64,000 nucleotides of DNA from CBDDLJ01 sp965230635 (GTDB lineage Bacteria; Pseudomonadota; Gammaproteobacteria; UBA1113): contig CBDDLJ010000011.1 in the NCBI GenBank assembly GCA_965230635.1, positions 49,924-113,923 of the forward strand, written 5' to 3'. The translations under genes and the position numbers were made by a program. Shown piece after piece: positions 36,825 to 46,738 of the stretch. Numbering within the stretch: position 1 is the stretch's first letter; every line of letters starts with the position of its first letter. The notes under the pieces were generated by a model that saw only the letters and a list, made by a program, of their open reading frames with translations, had not been told where the DNA came from and searched no databases.

Positions 36825-39080
36825 TTAGCGCTGCCTTGAGATAACTGGATCTGCTAATGCAGCCCCTGGCTTTATAAAAAAGACTATTGCGCCATGCTGG
36901 TCAGTACGCCATATTTTAGATCCCAGCCGCCTATAACGCTCAACTACCTTTTCTTCAGGGTGTGAAAATTGATTTAAATATCCTACTGAAAATACAGCAT
37001 GTTTAGGTTTAACTTGCTCAACAAAGCTCACAGTTGATGACGTGAGACTACCATGATGAGGCACAACAAAAATATCAGCTTTTATGTCAACATTATTTTC
37101 CAATAGTGTCTTTTCAACAAAAGCCTCAATATCTCCAGAAAGCAAAACAACATGCTCTCCCACAGCAATACGCAGCACACAAGAACTGTTATTATGCAAA
37201 TTTAAATAGTTTTTTCCTGGATAAATAAACTGAAAATCAACCTTATCTTTTTGCCAGCGTTCTCCTTTAAGACAATAATGACTATTGCTATCTAGCTGCT
37301 TTTTATCGCTAACATAGATTTTATCAATTGGAAAAGTGTGTTTCAAACTATTAAACCCACCGCTGTGATCATTATCCGCATGGCTCAATATAACTGTATC
37401 AATTTTTTTTATCCCTTCTCTTTTTAAATAAGGGATAATCACTTTTTCTGCCATATCAAAATTATCAAACTTGGCGCCAGTATCATAAATTGTTACAGTT
37501 CGCTTTGTCTGTATAGCAATGGCTAATCCCTGCCCTATATCAAATATAATTAATTTAACACTGCCATCGGGTAGCATTGATTGACTAACAATAAATAAAG
37601 GCATTAAAAAAATACTAAACAACCAGCGACCAGGGATACCTCTTGGCAAAAAAAACAATAATACCGCCAATAAAAATGATAAAAATTGACTTAAAGACAA
37701 ATGATTTGTTTGCCAAGTAGCCAATGAAAAATGTGTTAACCATTCAAGAAAAGCCCATAGAAAGCTTAATAATTTACCGGCAATTAGCCAAAGATAATTT
37801 GATATCGGTAAAACAATGCATGCCAATAAAATAAGGGGCACAATTAATAGTGTGACTATCGGTACTGCAACCACATTTGCAGCAATAGAAAAAAGTGGAA
37901 GCAGTTGCCAGTAATATATAAGCAGTGGCAGTAAAGCTAAAGACATAATAACATGAACTTTTAGCCCAGTGAAAATTTTTGATTGCTGTGCAATCCTTCC
38001 TGAGAAACAAAACAACAGTATTGCAACAGAAAAAAATGACAATTCAAATCCTGCCGACAGTGGTGCCAAGGGGTCAAACAACAATATGAGCATACAACTA
38101 TAATTTAGCAAATGCCATGGATTGATATTTCTATATAAAAAATACTTTACAAATAGCAGCACACTTAACATAATGATAGCGCGCTGCACCGGCATACCCC
38201 ACCCTGCAATCATGCCATAAACAATCAATCCAATAAAAGCAAAAACGGCATTTATTTTTTGTTTAGAAATAAACAAAAAACTACGAGGAAAAACATAACT
38301 AATGATATTTGACAAACAAAAACACAGTAAAGCTACTATCCCCACATGCAAACCGGATATTGCAAATAAATGAGCAGTTCCACTCTCACGCAACACTCGC
38401 CAATCTTGTTGAGATAATTGTGTTTGATGCCCAATGGCCAATGCTGATAAAAAGGCTTGCTGTTGTTTGTCTAGCGGTAATTGTTGCAACTTATGCCAAA
38501 TTGCTTGGCGCCATCTTAAAATAAATGAAGTAGGCTCAGATAATAATTGATTTTGCTCAGATTTTTTTATATATCCACGCAATTTTCGCCTCTGTTCCCA
38601 AAGTGATTGTTTATGACTATATTCTCCTGGATTTGCAAAAGCATGATAGGGCTTTAAATTTAACATGAATTGCCATCGCTGACCCAATAATATCGTTGCA
38701 TGATCGCCATACCAGCTTAATGGCAGATCAATAGAAATATCATGCCATTTTTCTTGCCAATAAATCTTATCAAGATGCAGCTGAAAAAGTGTTTTTATTT
38801 TGCTTACTTGCGGTATTGATGTAATGTTCCCTTGCACCAATGCGTGAATAGGAAAATCTGCATTAGCTATAAAAGGTAAATTTTGTTTATTTATTTGCCA
38901 ATATGAGAAACTAAAAATAAGAAAACCACTGCTTAATAAAATAAAGAAATGGAGAGGATGCCTTAGTACATTTGTCATACTGAAACAGACAGCCACCAAC
39001 AGTAGGTATTGCCAAGCCATACTGAATGGTAATAACGCCAAAATTGAAATAAAACTAAACAAATATATAAATTTATACAT
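36825..39080 (-). CDS. comEC: ComEC/Rec2 family DNA uptake channel
   Basis: A 751-residue inner-membrane protein that carries transforming single-stranded DNA into the cytoplasm. Layout is N-terminal helices and an OB-like DUF4131 region, then the Competence domain with the family motif HLFAISGLHVGI near 237-248 and about ten helices, then a metallo-beta-lactamase domain with VILSHADNDHSGGF near 570-583 and VPHHGS near 680. Length is normal. It is a single gene on its strand; no other competence gene is in the window. Confidence 0.92.
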   Translation of the reverse strand: MYKFIYLFSFISILALLPFSMAWQYLLLVAVCFSMTNVLRHPLHFFILLSSGFLIFSFSYWQINKQNLPFIANADFPIHALVQGNITSIPQVSKIKTLFQLHLDKIYWQEKWHDISIDLPLSWYGDHATILLGQRWQFMLNLKPYHAFANPGEYSHKQSLWEQRRKLRGYIKKSEQNQLLSEPTSFILRWRQAIWHKLQQLPLDKQQQAFLSALAIGHQTQLSQQDWRVLRESGTAHLFAISGLHVGIVALLCFCLSNIISYVFPRSFLFISKQKINAVFAFIGLIVYGMIAGWGMPVQRAIIMLSVLLFVKYFLYRNINPWHLLNYSCMLILLFDPLAPLSAGFELSFFSVAILLFCFSGRIAQQSKIFTGLKVHVIMSLALLPLLIYYWQLLPLFSIAANVVAVPIVTLLIVPLILLACIVLPISNYLWLIAGKLLSFLWAFLEWLTHFSLATWQTNHLSLSQFLSFLLAVLLFFLPRGIPGRWLFSIFLMPLFIVSQSMLPDGSVKLIIFDIGQGLAIAIQTKRTVTIYDTGAKFDNFDMAEKVIIPYLKREGIKKIDTVILSHADNDHSGGFNSLKHTFPIDKIYVSDKKQLDSNSHYCLKGERWQKDKVDFQFIYPGKNYLNLHNNSSCVLRIAVGEHVVLLSGDIEAFVEKTLLENNVDIKADIFVVPHHGSLTSSTVSFVEQVKPKHAVFSVGYLNQFSHPEEKVVERYRRLGSKIWRTDQHGAIVFFIKPGAALADPVISRQR

Positions 39081-39214
39081 TTTAATATGTTATCATAAAT
39101 GCATAAACTGGGGCAGCATTTCTTAACTTTTTCGCTATTTTATTGCGTTTTTTTCGTAATCCTGTAATATTACTGAGCTAAACTGGCGCTGTCTAAACAT
39201 CATGGAAATACGCT

Positions 39215-39695
39215 ATGCTGCAACACTTAATATTGGTAGTTAAAGATGAACCATCAATGCAAGAAATGATGCGCTACACCCCAAAACGTATAAAAGGCAT
39301 AGTAAAATTTGTTATCATAGAAGCAGAAAATACCTGTGAAGCTGGCTTAGCAATTGCTAAACAACCCTACGTTCTTATTTTGCTTGATTGGATGTTGGCC
39401 GAAATCAGCGGTGTCAAAACGGGCGAAAGCGGAAGGAAACTGTAAAATAAAGGGACTAGGGATTAATACTGATGGCCACATAACAAAATCTTTTTCACCG
39501 CGTGAGTTGATAGCGCGTATTAAAGCTGTACTTAGACGAAGCTCTTTTATCAGCGCTGACGGCAATATCAGTTTAGGGCCTATAACCCTACAAATAGAAA
39601 AAAGAGTATTACTCACCAAGAATAAAGAAACCGTACTGACTCCCATTGCATTCAAATGTATATTTGGTAATAAAACGACTGTAAAAGCAGCATGA
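39215..39695 (+). pseudogene. phoB: phoB-like response regulator remnant
   Basis: The first frame reads LILVVKDEPSMQEMMRYTPKRI, then LILLDWMLAEISGVK, the PhoB receiver with its phospho-acceptor Asp in LLDWML. After 39430 the frame changes and continues KIKGLGINTDGHITKSFSPRELIARIKAVLRRSS, the end of the receiver, then ISLGPITLQIEKRVLL and LTPIAFK, the start of the DNA-binding domain. About 25 residues between (the IIMLTAR region) and the rest of the winged helix are deleted. No phoR follows. Confidence 0.8.
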
Positions 39696-39732
39696 AATAT
39701 GATAAGAAAAATTAAGCAAGTGGAAATATATA

Positions 39733-41491
39733 ATGCCTGAAATTAACAGTACTCTTATCAGTCGTCCAGTGATAAAAACAACAGCAAGTAAAAATAGTCT
39801 CATGAAAAAAAAAGTCAAGAGTTATCTTCTCTATACTTTACGAATCTTTATTGGAATTGGGCGTGGTAGTTATTTTGGATTTAGTGTTTTAGAGTTATTT
39901 TTTTGGCATTTATTTTGGAAAGCTCGCCAGCCTGTCTGGCTCCATTATAACCGGCTTGTTTGCTTTATTTTGGACTGGTAGCTTTGTTGGTTTAAACATA
40001 CAAACAGAAAAAGCCGAACAGCAACAAGAAAAAAAGCAGCAATTAATCAAGCAAAAGCTATTAGAAAAATTAGAAAGAATAAAAAAACAAGACAAAGATG
40101 CTTATTTGAGCATATGTAATAGCATTAATAACAAAAAAAACATAAAAAATCACCCCAAAAACAGCATGCCAAAAAAAATTCTAGCAAAAAGCAAAACCAC
40201 CTGGCAACAAACAAAAAATATTTTTATCCGTGTTCGTGAATTTTTCAATGCGAGTAAAGATATTACAAAAAGCATATTAGCAACCTGTTTGCTATTTGGT
40301 CTGGTATTGCCTGTTGTTTTTGCAAAAGGAAGCATGTTAGTTTTTCTTGGATTTTCAACTGTCGTCTTTGGTTTCTCTTTTGCCGTTCTCGTCGAATACC
40401 ATGTACGTAAAAAACGCGAGCAAAAAATAGCAAAATTAAAACAAGACAATAAAATATTAGAAACTCATCTTCGACACTTTAAACAATACGGAGAAGTAAA
40501 ACAATATAGTCCTAACAAGCATAAGAACCCGAGAAAAAAACTTTACTGCCCTACAGCAAATGAAGAAACAACTAATATATTAAAGTATGTCACTACAATG
40601 TTGTTTGGTGCAATGAACGGAGTATACTTTGCTTTTACTATGACCAGCCTTTATTGGGGTATTATCATGATGCCTTTAAGTGCTAGTTTTGCAATTTATA
40701 TACCAATTGCATTACTTATCGTTTCAGGAATTGGTCACACATTAAGACACTCTAATAGAGAATATAATCAACAAAAAGACGAATACAAAACAAAAGCTCG
40801 TTATTACTACTACAAACGATTAAGGCAAGAAAGAGTAACCGTATTTAAAGAAAAATACCCGAATAAAAAGCTGCCTAGTGAAGAAAAAGGAAAAAATATA
40901 AATATCACCAAAGCAAAGAAACCAAAGACATTTATAGAAAAATTATCTACTTTCAATTTCTTTTCTAGCAGAGCCGGTATTGAGGCAGGTCGTGCCATGA
41001 AGAACTCAACCAAATTAGTGTTAGGTTTTATCACCTTCTTTGCTATACCTATTGGTGGTTCTACACCGGGGTTTATCGGTACATTTGGCTTATTACCAAC
41101 CATGGGATTAATTGCATTTGCCACGACTTTCGCTGTATTAAGTATAGGAATATTTTTATGGCAAAATGAACGAAGCGTATTAACTCACCAACTTCAACAA
41201 AAAACTAACTACTTAAAAGAAGATATAACGTACATAAACAAATGCCTTACGAGTCAATCTCTTGAAGAAACAAAAGAGGAATCTATTGTCGAGCTCAGTA
41301 CGACAAAAATAGCAAATGCAATTCATGCTCAAAAGTCTTACTTAGTTGCTCCAGAGCAAATGAAAAAAGAGAAAATAGACCCAATTTTTTCACCGAAACC
41401 TGCTCCATTTTCACCAGGTGCTACAGAAGAACCGAACAGGGTAGATCCAAACACTTATCCACAAAGTCCACCAATAGCTGCGACGATGTAA
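39733..41491 (+). pseudogene. Multi-pass membrane protein of unknown function, one frameshift
   Basis: ATG 39733 opens a frame that leaves register in a T7 run at 39898-39904. Removing one T continues the frame as FFGIYFGKLASLSGSIITGLF and on to 41491, giving about 585 residues. Eight or so hydrophobic helices come in pairs, separated by highly charged Lys-rich loops (about residues 90-150, 220-250 and 340-390), with a Pro-rich tail. I do not recognise the family. If the T7 is a read error the gene is intact; otherwise a TTG inside (near 39956) could start a 511-residue product. Confidence 0.6.
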
Positions 41492-41495
41492 CGAT

Positions 41496-41513
41496 CAAGC
41501 TATATATAGCTTG
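41496..41513. terminator. Perfect 18-bp palindrome between convergent genes
   Basis: CAAGCTATATATAGCTTG is exactly self-complementary and lies 4 bases after one stop and 12 before the other. It may end transcription from both sides; no T-run is present. Confidence 0.4.
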
Positions 41514-41525
41514 TACGATAAGTAA

Positions 41526-42215
41526 CTACGCTAATACAGTCTCGTGTAGCTTACCTTCCTCTAAACGCAGCACTCGATCCATTTGTTTTGCTAACTGCTT
41601 ATCATGTGTAGCAACGATAAAACTAGTCGCTATTTCTCGATTTAGTTGCAACATGAGTTGATAAACACTCTTGGCTGTTTCTTCATCCAAGTTGCCCGTA
41701 GGCTCGTCAGCTAGTACACAGAGAGGATCATTCACCAAGGCTCTCACAATAGCTGTACGCTGGCGTTCACCTCCAGATAATTCACCTACTTTATGCTGCA
41801 TTCTGTTAGCTAAACCTACTTTCTCTAGTAAATAACCCGCTTTATTTTTAGCGTGGGCAATATCCTTATTTGCTAGTAACATAGGCACGCAGACATTCTC
41901 CAACACAGTAAGCTCAGGCAGCAAATGATGCAGTTGATAGATAAAACCTAATTTTTTATTACGCAATTGACAACGTTCTTTTTCAGACAAACTATTTATC
42001 GCAACATTTTCCAGATAAATATTGCCACTGCTGGGTTGATCTAAACCGCCTAACAGATGCAGTAACGTACTTTTTCCCGCCCCCGAACTGCCTATAATGG
42101 CAATTCGTTCACCACGTTTAACGCGCAAAGTTAAATTATTAAATACATTAACACACAAGGCTCCTTCATTATAAATTTTTGCTAATTGTTTTGCAGTTAA
42201 CACCGTATCATTCAT
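41526..42215 (-). CDS. lolD: Lipoprotein-releasing ABC transporter ATPase
   Basis: A 229-residue ATPase of the LolCDE complex, which extracts outer-membrane lipoproteins from the inner membrane. Walker A GSSGAGKST, the Lol-typical LHLLGGLDQP, signature LSGGERQR, Walker B CVLADEPTGNLD and the switch ATHDKQLA are all present. It overlaps lolC by 8 nt and is co-expressed. Confidence 0.93.
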   Translation of the reverse strand: MNDTVLTAKQLAKIYNEGALCVNVFNNLTLRVKRGERIAIIGSSGAGKSTLLHLLGGLDQPSSGNIYLENVAINSLSEKERCQLRNKKLGFIYQLHHLLPELTVLENVCVPMLLANKDIAHAKNKAGYLLEKVGLANRMQHKVGELSGGERQRTAIVRALVNDPLCVLADEPTGNLDEETAKSVYQLMLQLNREIATSFIVATHDKQLAKQMDRVLRLEEGKLHETVLA

Positions 42216-43461
42216 AACGCAGCACCTCCACTGGTTGACAACGAGAGGCTCGCCATGCGGGCAATAGCGTTGCTATAACACTAATTAATAATGCAACAGT
42301 ACATACTAAGATAGCATCTTGCAACACTAATTTTGAAGGCAAAAAATCAACATAATAGACATTCGACGATAACAAGTTTACTTGAAATAATTGCTGAAGA
42401 TAATCAGCTAAATCTGTTATATTCAACGCTAAAACAACTCCTAGAATTAACCCCAATGCAGTCCCAATAATACCCAGCAATGTGCCTTGAACGATAAATA
42501 TTGCCAAAATTGTTTTCGGTGTTGCTCCCATGGTTTTCATAATAGCGATATCAGCTTGTTTATCGGCAACGACCATATATAGTGATGAAAGCAAACTAAA
42601 AGCAGCAACAACAATGATTAGTAGCAAAATAAAAAACATTATTGTTTTTTCTAATGCTATTGCTTGAAAAAATGCGCCATAGTCTTTTGTCCAATTACTA
42701 ATAAGGTAGTTAATAGGCAATTTTTCCGATAATTCTTTTGTCACTTGTGGTGCCATATATAAATCATCCAATTTTAAACGTAAGCCGGTTACACTATCCG
42801 ATGCTACTTGATAAAGTTTTTGTGCATCTCGTAAGTGAATATAAGCATAACTATTATCAAAGCCAAAACCGCCTCCCATGGTAAAAATTCCTGCAACAGT
42901 AAAACGCTTGTAGCGGGGTATGACCCCAAAAGGAGTTAAAGCGGCAGTTGGAGTTAACAAGGTTACTTTATCACCTTGAGTAACACCCAAATTATTAGCT
43001 AATTCACTACCTAGTAAGATAGTAAACTCTCCTGCTGTCAAATCATCAAGCTGACCTGCATCCATTTTAGCGGCTAAATCCGAAATGAAACGCTCTTTTT
43101 CCGGCAATATGCCATACACTAAGGTAGCATGTACTTGCCCATTTGCTGCCAACATTCCTTGACCAGTAATAAAAGGAGCCATTGATTGAATATGTTGTTC
43201 ACTCTGCAAATTACTGGCAACCACCGGCCAATCAGGTAATACATTTGAGAAAGTGCTAATCGTTGCTTGCGGAGCCATGCTAAAAATCCGATTACGGATT
43301 TGCTCATCAAAACCATTCATGACAGATAGTACGGCAATCAATGCCGCGACGCCAATGGCAAAACATAGAATGGAAATCAGAGAAATACCTGAAATATAGT
43401 GATTTCGGCGCTTCGCTTTGACATAGCGTAACCCGATAAAGAGTGAGAAAGGTTTGAACAT
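42208..43461 (-). CDS. lolC: Lipoprotein-releasing system transmembrane protein LolC/LolE
   Basis: A 417-residue FtsX-type permease. An N-terminal helix (SGISLISILCFAIGVAALIAVLSVMNGF), a periplasmic domain of about 220 residues and three C-terminal helices match LolC/LolE, including the family phrase RYVKAKRRN near the N-terminus. Only one permease gene lies next to lolD, which suggests a homodimeric or LolF-type arrangement unless lolE lies elsewhere. Confidence 0.9.
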   Translation of the reverse strand: MFKPFSLFIGLRYVKAKRRNHYISGISLISILCFAIGVAALIAVLSVMNGFDEQIRNRIFSMAPQATISTFSNVLPDWPVVASNLQSEQHIQSMAPFITGQGMLAANGQVHATLVYGILPEKERFISDLAAKMDAGQLDDLTAGEFTILLGSELANNLGVTQGDKVTLLTPTAALTPFGVIPRYKRFTVAGIFTMGGGFGFDNSYAYIHLRDAQKLYQVASDSVTGLRLKLDDLYMAPQVTKELSEKLPINYLISNWTKDYGAFFQAIALEKTIMFFILLLIIVVAAFSLLSSLYMVVADKQADIAIMKTMGATPKTILAIFIVQGTLLGIIGTALGLILGVVLALNITDLADYLQQLFQVNLLSSNVYYVDFLPSKLVLQDAILVCTVALLISVIATLLPAWRASRCQPVEVLRYE

Positions 43462-43609
43462 TTATATCATCTTACTTTTAGTCATTTACCAAAAAACGAG
43501 TTTACTTTGGACCAGTGAGTAATTGTATAGCAAACTGTTACAAAATATTAGCATTATATGCTAGAATTAGTAAAGAATTTGCTCGAATGTCATAGGAGGA
43601 ATTTACTTT

Positions 43610-44317
43610 GTGGCAGGATTCAATAAGGTCATCAATTGTTATGAAGAAGCGCTCGCCGGGTTTGGCGATAATATCACCGTAATGGTCGGTGGTTTTGGTT
43701 TATGTGGTATACCGGAAGGATTAATCAACACCGTCTACAAAAATGGCTGGTCAAATTTAACCTGCATTTCAAACAATGCAGGAATTGATGGTTTTGGCCT
43801 TGGGCTTTTGTTAGAGAAAAGACAGATAAAAACCATTATTAGTTCCTATGTTGGTGAAAACAAATTATTTGAACAATTATCTATCAATAAAGAAATGGAA
43901 ATTATTTTAACCCCGCAAGGCAGCTTAGCTGAAAAAATACGTGCGGGTGGAGCCGGTATTCCTGCTTTTTACACCGCAACCGGTTACGGAACAGCCGTTG
44001 CTAAAAACAAAGAAGTACGACAATTTAATGACAGACACTATATTCTGGAAGAAGCGCTCCGTGCAGATTTTGCGCTCATTAAAGCGTGGAAAGCAGATAC
44101 GATGGGAAATTTAATTTTTCGAAAAACGGCTAGAAACTTTAACCCTATTATGGCAACGGCAGGTAGGATTACTGTGGCAGAAGTAGAAGAAATTGTTGAG
44201 CCAGGTGAACTTGATCCTGATCATATTCACACCCCAAGTATCTATGTCCAGCGTATTATTCAAGCGAAATTTGAAAAACGTGTTGAACACAGAGTTACAC
44301 GCAAAGGAAGCGCATGA
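43610..44317 (+). CDS. scoA: 3-oxoacid CoA-transferase subunit A
   Basis: 235 residues from GTG 43610, with a strong AGGAGG seven to ten bases upstream. The family start FNKV, GGFGLCGIPEGLI, SNNAGIDGFGLG, SYVGENKLFE and GGAGIPAFYT are all present. The enzyme moves CoA from succinyl-CoA to acetoacetate in ketone-body or polyhydroxybutyrate use. It overlaps subunit B by 4 nt. The B subunit is frameshifted, so the enzyme may not be made. Confidence 0.92.
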   Translation: MAGFNKVINCYEEALAGFGDNITVMVGGFGLCGIPEGLINTVYKNGWSNLTCISNNAGIDGFGLGLLLEKRQIKTIISSYVGENKLFEQLSINKEMEIILTPQGSLAEKIRAGGAGIPAFYTATGYGTAVAKNKEVRQFNDRHYILEEALRADFALIKAWKADTMGNLIFRKTARNFNPIMATAGRITVAEVEEIVEPGELDPDHIHTPSIYVQRIIQAKFEKRVEHRVTRKGSA

Positions 44318-44974
44318 TGGCTTTGACAAGAGAACAAATTGCACAACGTATAGCACAAGAATTAAAAGACGGTTATTATGTCAATCTTGGTATTGGTATA
44401 CCAACATTAGTCGCTGATTACATTCCTGAAAATATTCATGTCATATTACAATCTGAAAATGGCTTACTCGGCATGGGTCCCTACCCTAGTGTTGAACAAG
44501 TCGATCCGGATCTCATTAATGCAGGCAAAGAAACGGTAACGGCGATTAAAGGCGCTTGTTACTTTTCAGCAGCAGATAGTTTTGCCATGATTCGTGGAGG
44601 GCATATTGATTTAACCGTACTTGGTGCTCTCCAAGTTGATCAATCCGGGAATATAGCTTCTTACATGATCCCAGGAAAGCTAATTAAGGGAATGGGTGGT
44701 GCGATGGACCTAGTTGCCGGGGCAAAAAATATTATCGTATCCATGACACATGCGGATAAAAATGATAAATCCTAAATTACTCTCGAAATGTACTCTTCCT
44801 TTAACTGGCGTCCATTGTATTTCAACCATTGTCACCGATTTAGCCGTATTATCCATTAAAAACGATGCTTTTCATCTATTAGAACGTGCTCCAGGCGTCA
44901 CAGTGGATGAAATTGCTAATAAGACAGCAGGCCAGTTAGAAATCCCGGCGAACGTACCTGAAATGTCTTTCTAA
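44314..44974 (+). pseudogene. scoB: 3-oxoacid CoA-transferase subunit B, frameshifted
   Basis: The first 150 codons are normal, with the catalytic Glu in SENGLLGMGPYP and the GGAMDLVAGAK motif. The frame breaks at an A5 run at 44758-44762. Removing one A gives THADKMINPKLLSKCTLPLTGVHCIS, the usual family continuation, to TAA 44974 (about 219 residues). The C-terminal quarter is otherwise lost. The rest is well conserved, which suggests either a recent mutation or a read error. Confidence 0.85.
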
Positions 44975-45158
44975 ATATCGAGCATAATAGTGCTTAGATA
45001 ACATTGAAGCAACTTACTCTTTAGCTATTTCACTGCGCAAAAAGTGAATTATCAACATCAGATTTTATTACAAATAATGATAAAAATAAGAATAATTTCT
45101 TAACAAACAAGTCGAACTGTGCGATAATTGCTATATGTAAGTTAAGGAGCAAACTAAC

Positions 45159-45398
45159 ATGACGCTTAAAAAAATGATTACTGTAGGAATTTTTACTGTT
45201 TTATTATCCAGCATGCTCAATGCTTGTTCAACAATAAAGCCAAATCCCGAGCTGCCTTCTCAAGCAACACAACCGCAAAACAAACACGCATCAAACAAAA
45301 AAGAAAATAACGTACAAACCACAAAAGGACAAAAAGCCAGTCACGGTCGCTTACTGGCTGCAGGCAATTATTTTGCAGGCGTTATAGCAGGCAGTTAA
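45159..45398 (+). CDS. Small predicted lipoprotein
   Basis: 79 residues. The N-terminus is a lipoprotein signal with a KK start, hydrophobic core and lipobox LNAC (Cys23). The mature part is Gln, Asn and Lys-rich, ending in a short AGNYFAGVIAGS segment. The function is unknown. AAGGAG lies upstream of the ATG. It is independent of the CoA-transferase genes (180-base gap). Confidence 0.65.
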   Translation: MTLKKMITVGIFTVLLSSMLNACSTIKPNPELPSQATQPQNKHASNKKENNVQTTKGQKASHGRLLAAGNYFAGVIAGS

Positions 45399-45414
45399 GC
45401 ATGCTACAAAACAC

Positions 45415-46676
45415 ATGGATGTCGCCGTTAAACAGCAAAAATTCGGATTAACTGCTAAAATTCTAGTCGGCATGGCGCTAGGCATTGTTGTAGGCCTGCT
45501 TATTCGATACCAACAACCGCCCGATTATATTTACGATTTCTTTGTCAATGGTCTATTTAGCATTGGTGGTATTATCTTTATCAATATCATGAAAATGCTG
45601 ATTGTTCCGGTTGTATTTATTTCACTGATTGGTGGAATCTCCAGCATAGGCGAGCCAAAGCAATTAGGACGTCTTGGCCTTAAAACCCTTTTACTTTATC
45701 TATTAACAACGTCCATAGCAATCACTATGGCACTGCTGCTTGCTAACCTCTTTGGTATTGGCTCTGGCAGTCATTTAACTAGCAATATAAACTCACTGAC
45801 ACCACCGCCACACTCACTCAAAACAACTATTATCAATATGGTTCCACAGAACCCATTTCAGGCAATGGTAGATGGCAACATGCTGCAGATTATTGTCTTT
45901 TCGATCTTATTTGGTTTTGCAATCACATTAAGTGGCAATGCAGGAAAAAACATCAAATTAATATTTAAAGATTTTGAATGTGTTGTATTAAAACTGGTCA
46001 TTATGATGCTTGAAATTGCCCCCCTATGGTGTGTTTTGTTTACTCGCCAATTTGTTTGCCGAACAAGGCCTCTCCTTTATCGGTAATTTAGCCGGTTATT
46101 TCTTTACTGTGTTATCAGTGCTTGTGCTGCATGTGTTTATAACTAACTCCCTACTTTTAATACTGCTAGCTCAATTAAATCCTATTAAGTTTTTTTAAGA
46201 AAATGATCCCGCCAATGATGTTTGCTTTTAATACGTCCAGCAGCAATATTGCCATACCCGTAGTACTAGAAACTGTCGAAGATAAGCTAGGCATAAAAAA
46301 TCGTATTGCCTCTTTTATTGTTCCGTTAGGTGCAACAATTAACATGGATGGTACTGCTATCATGCAAGGTGTTGCCACAGTATTTATTGCCCATGTATAC
46401 AATATCGATATTGGTTTAACTGGTTATCTCTTAGTCATTTTAACAGCCACATTGGCATCTATAGGCACTGCCGGGGTTCCAGGAGTAGGATTAATTACGC
46501 TTGCCATGGTTTTGCACCAAGTAGGATTGCCAACAGAAGGCATTACACTCATTATTGGCGCCGATCGTTTGCTAGATATGGTTAGAACAGTTGTCAATAT
46601 TACCGGTGATAGTATGATTGCTTGTGTTGTCGCACATTTTGAAAATGCGATAGACAAAACCATCTTTAACGAATAA
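45415..46676 (+). pseudogene. Dicarboxylate/amino acid:cation symporter, two frameshifts
   Basis: The three open pieces join into one DAACS-family (GltP/DctA-like) transporter of about 420 residues. A first shift lies in a C6 run near 46020-46025: with five C the text reads EIAPYGVFCLLANLFAEQG. A second lies in a T7 run near 46189-46195: with six T it reads NPIKFFKKMIPPMMFAFNTSSSN. The last piece has the substrate motifs NTSSSN, NMDGTA and TAGVPG. Sodium- or proton-driven uptake of dicarboxylates or glutamate would be its role if intact. Confidence 0.85.
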
Positions 46677-46738
46677 CTCACTATAACTATAAGATTTAAC
46701 CTTCTTGGTCAACAATAGCAATCATACGAGAGATATAC

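Noticed and set aside
45027..45047. TTCACT/AGTGAA hairpin as a terminator after scoB
   Set aside because: A short stem without a T-run; too weak to call.
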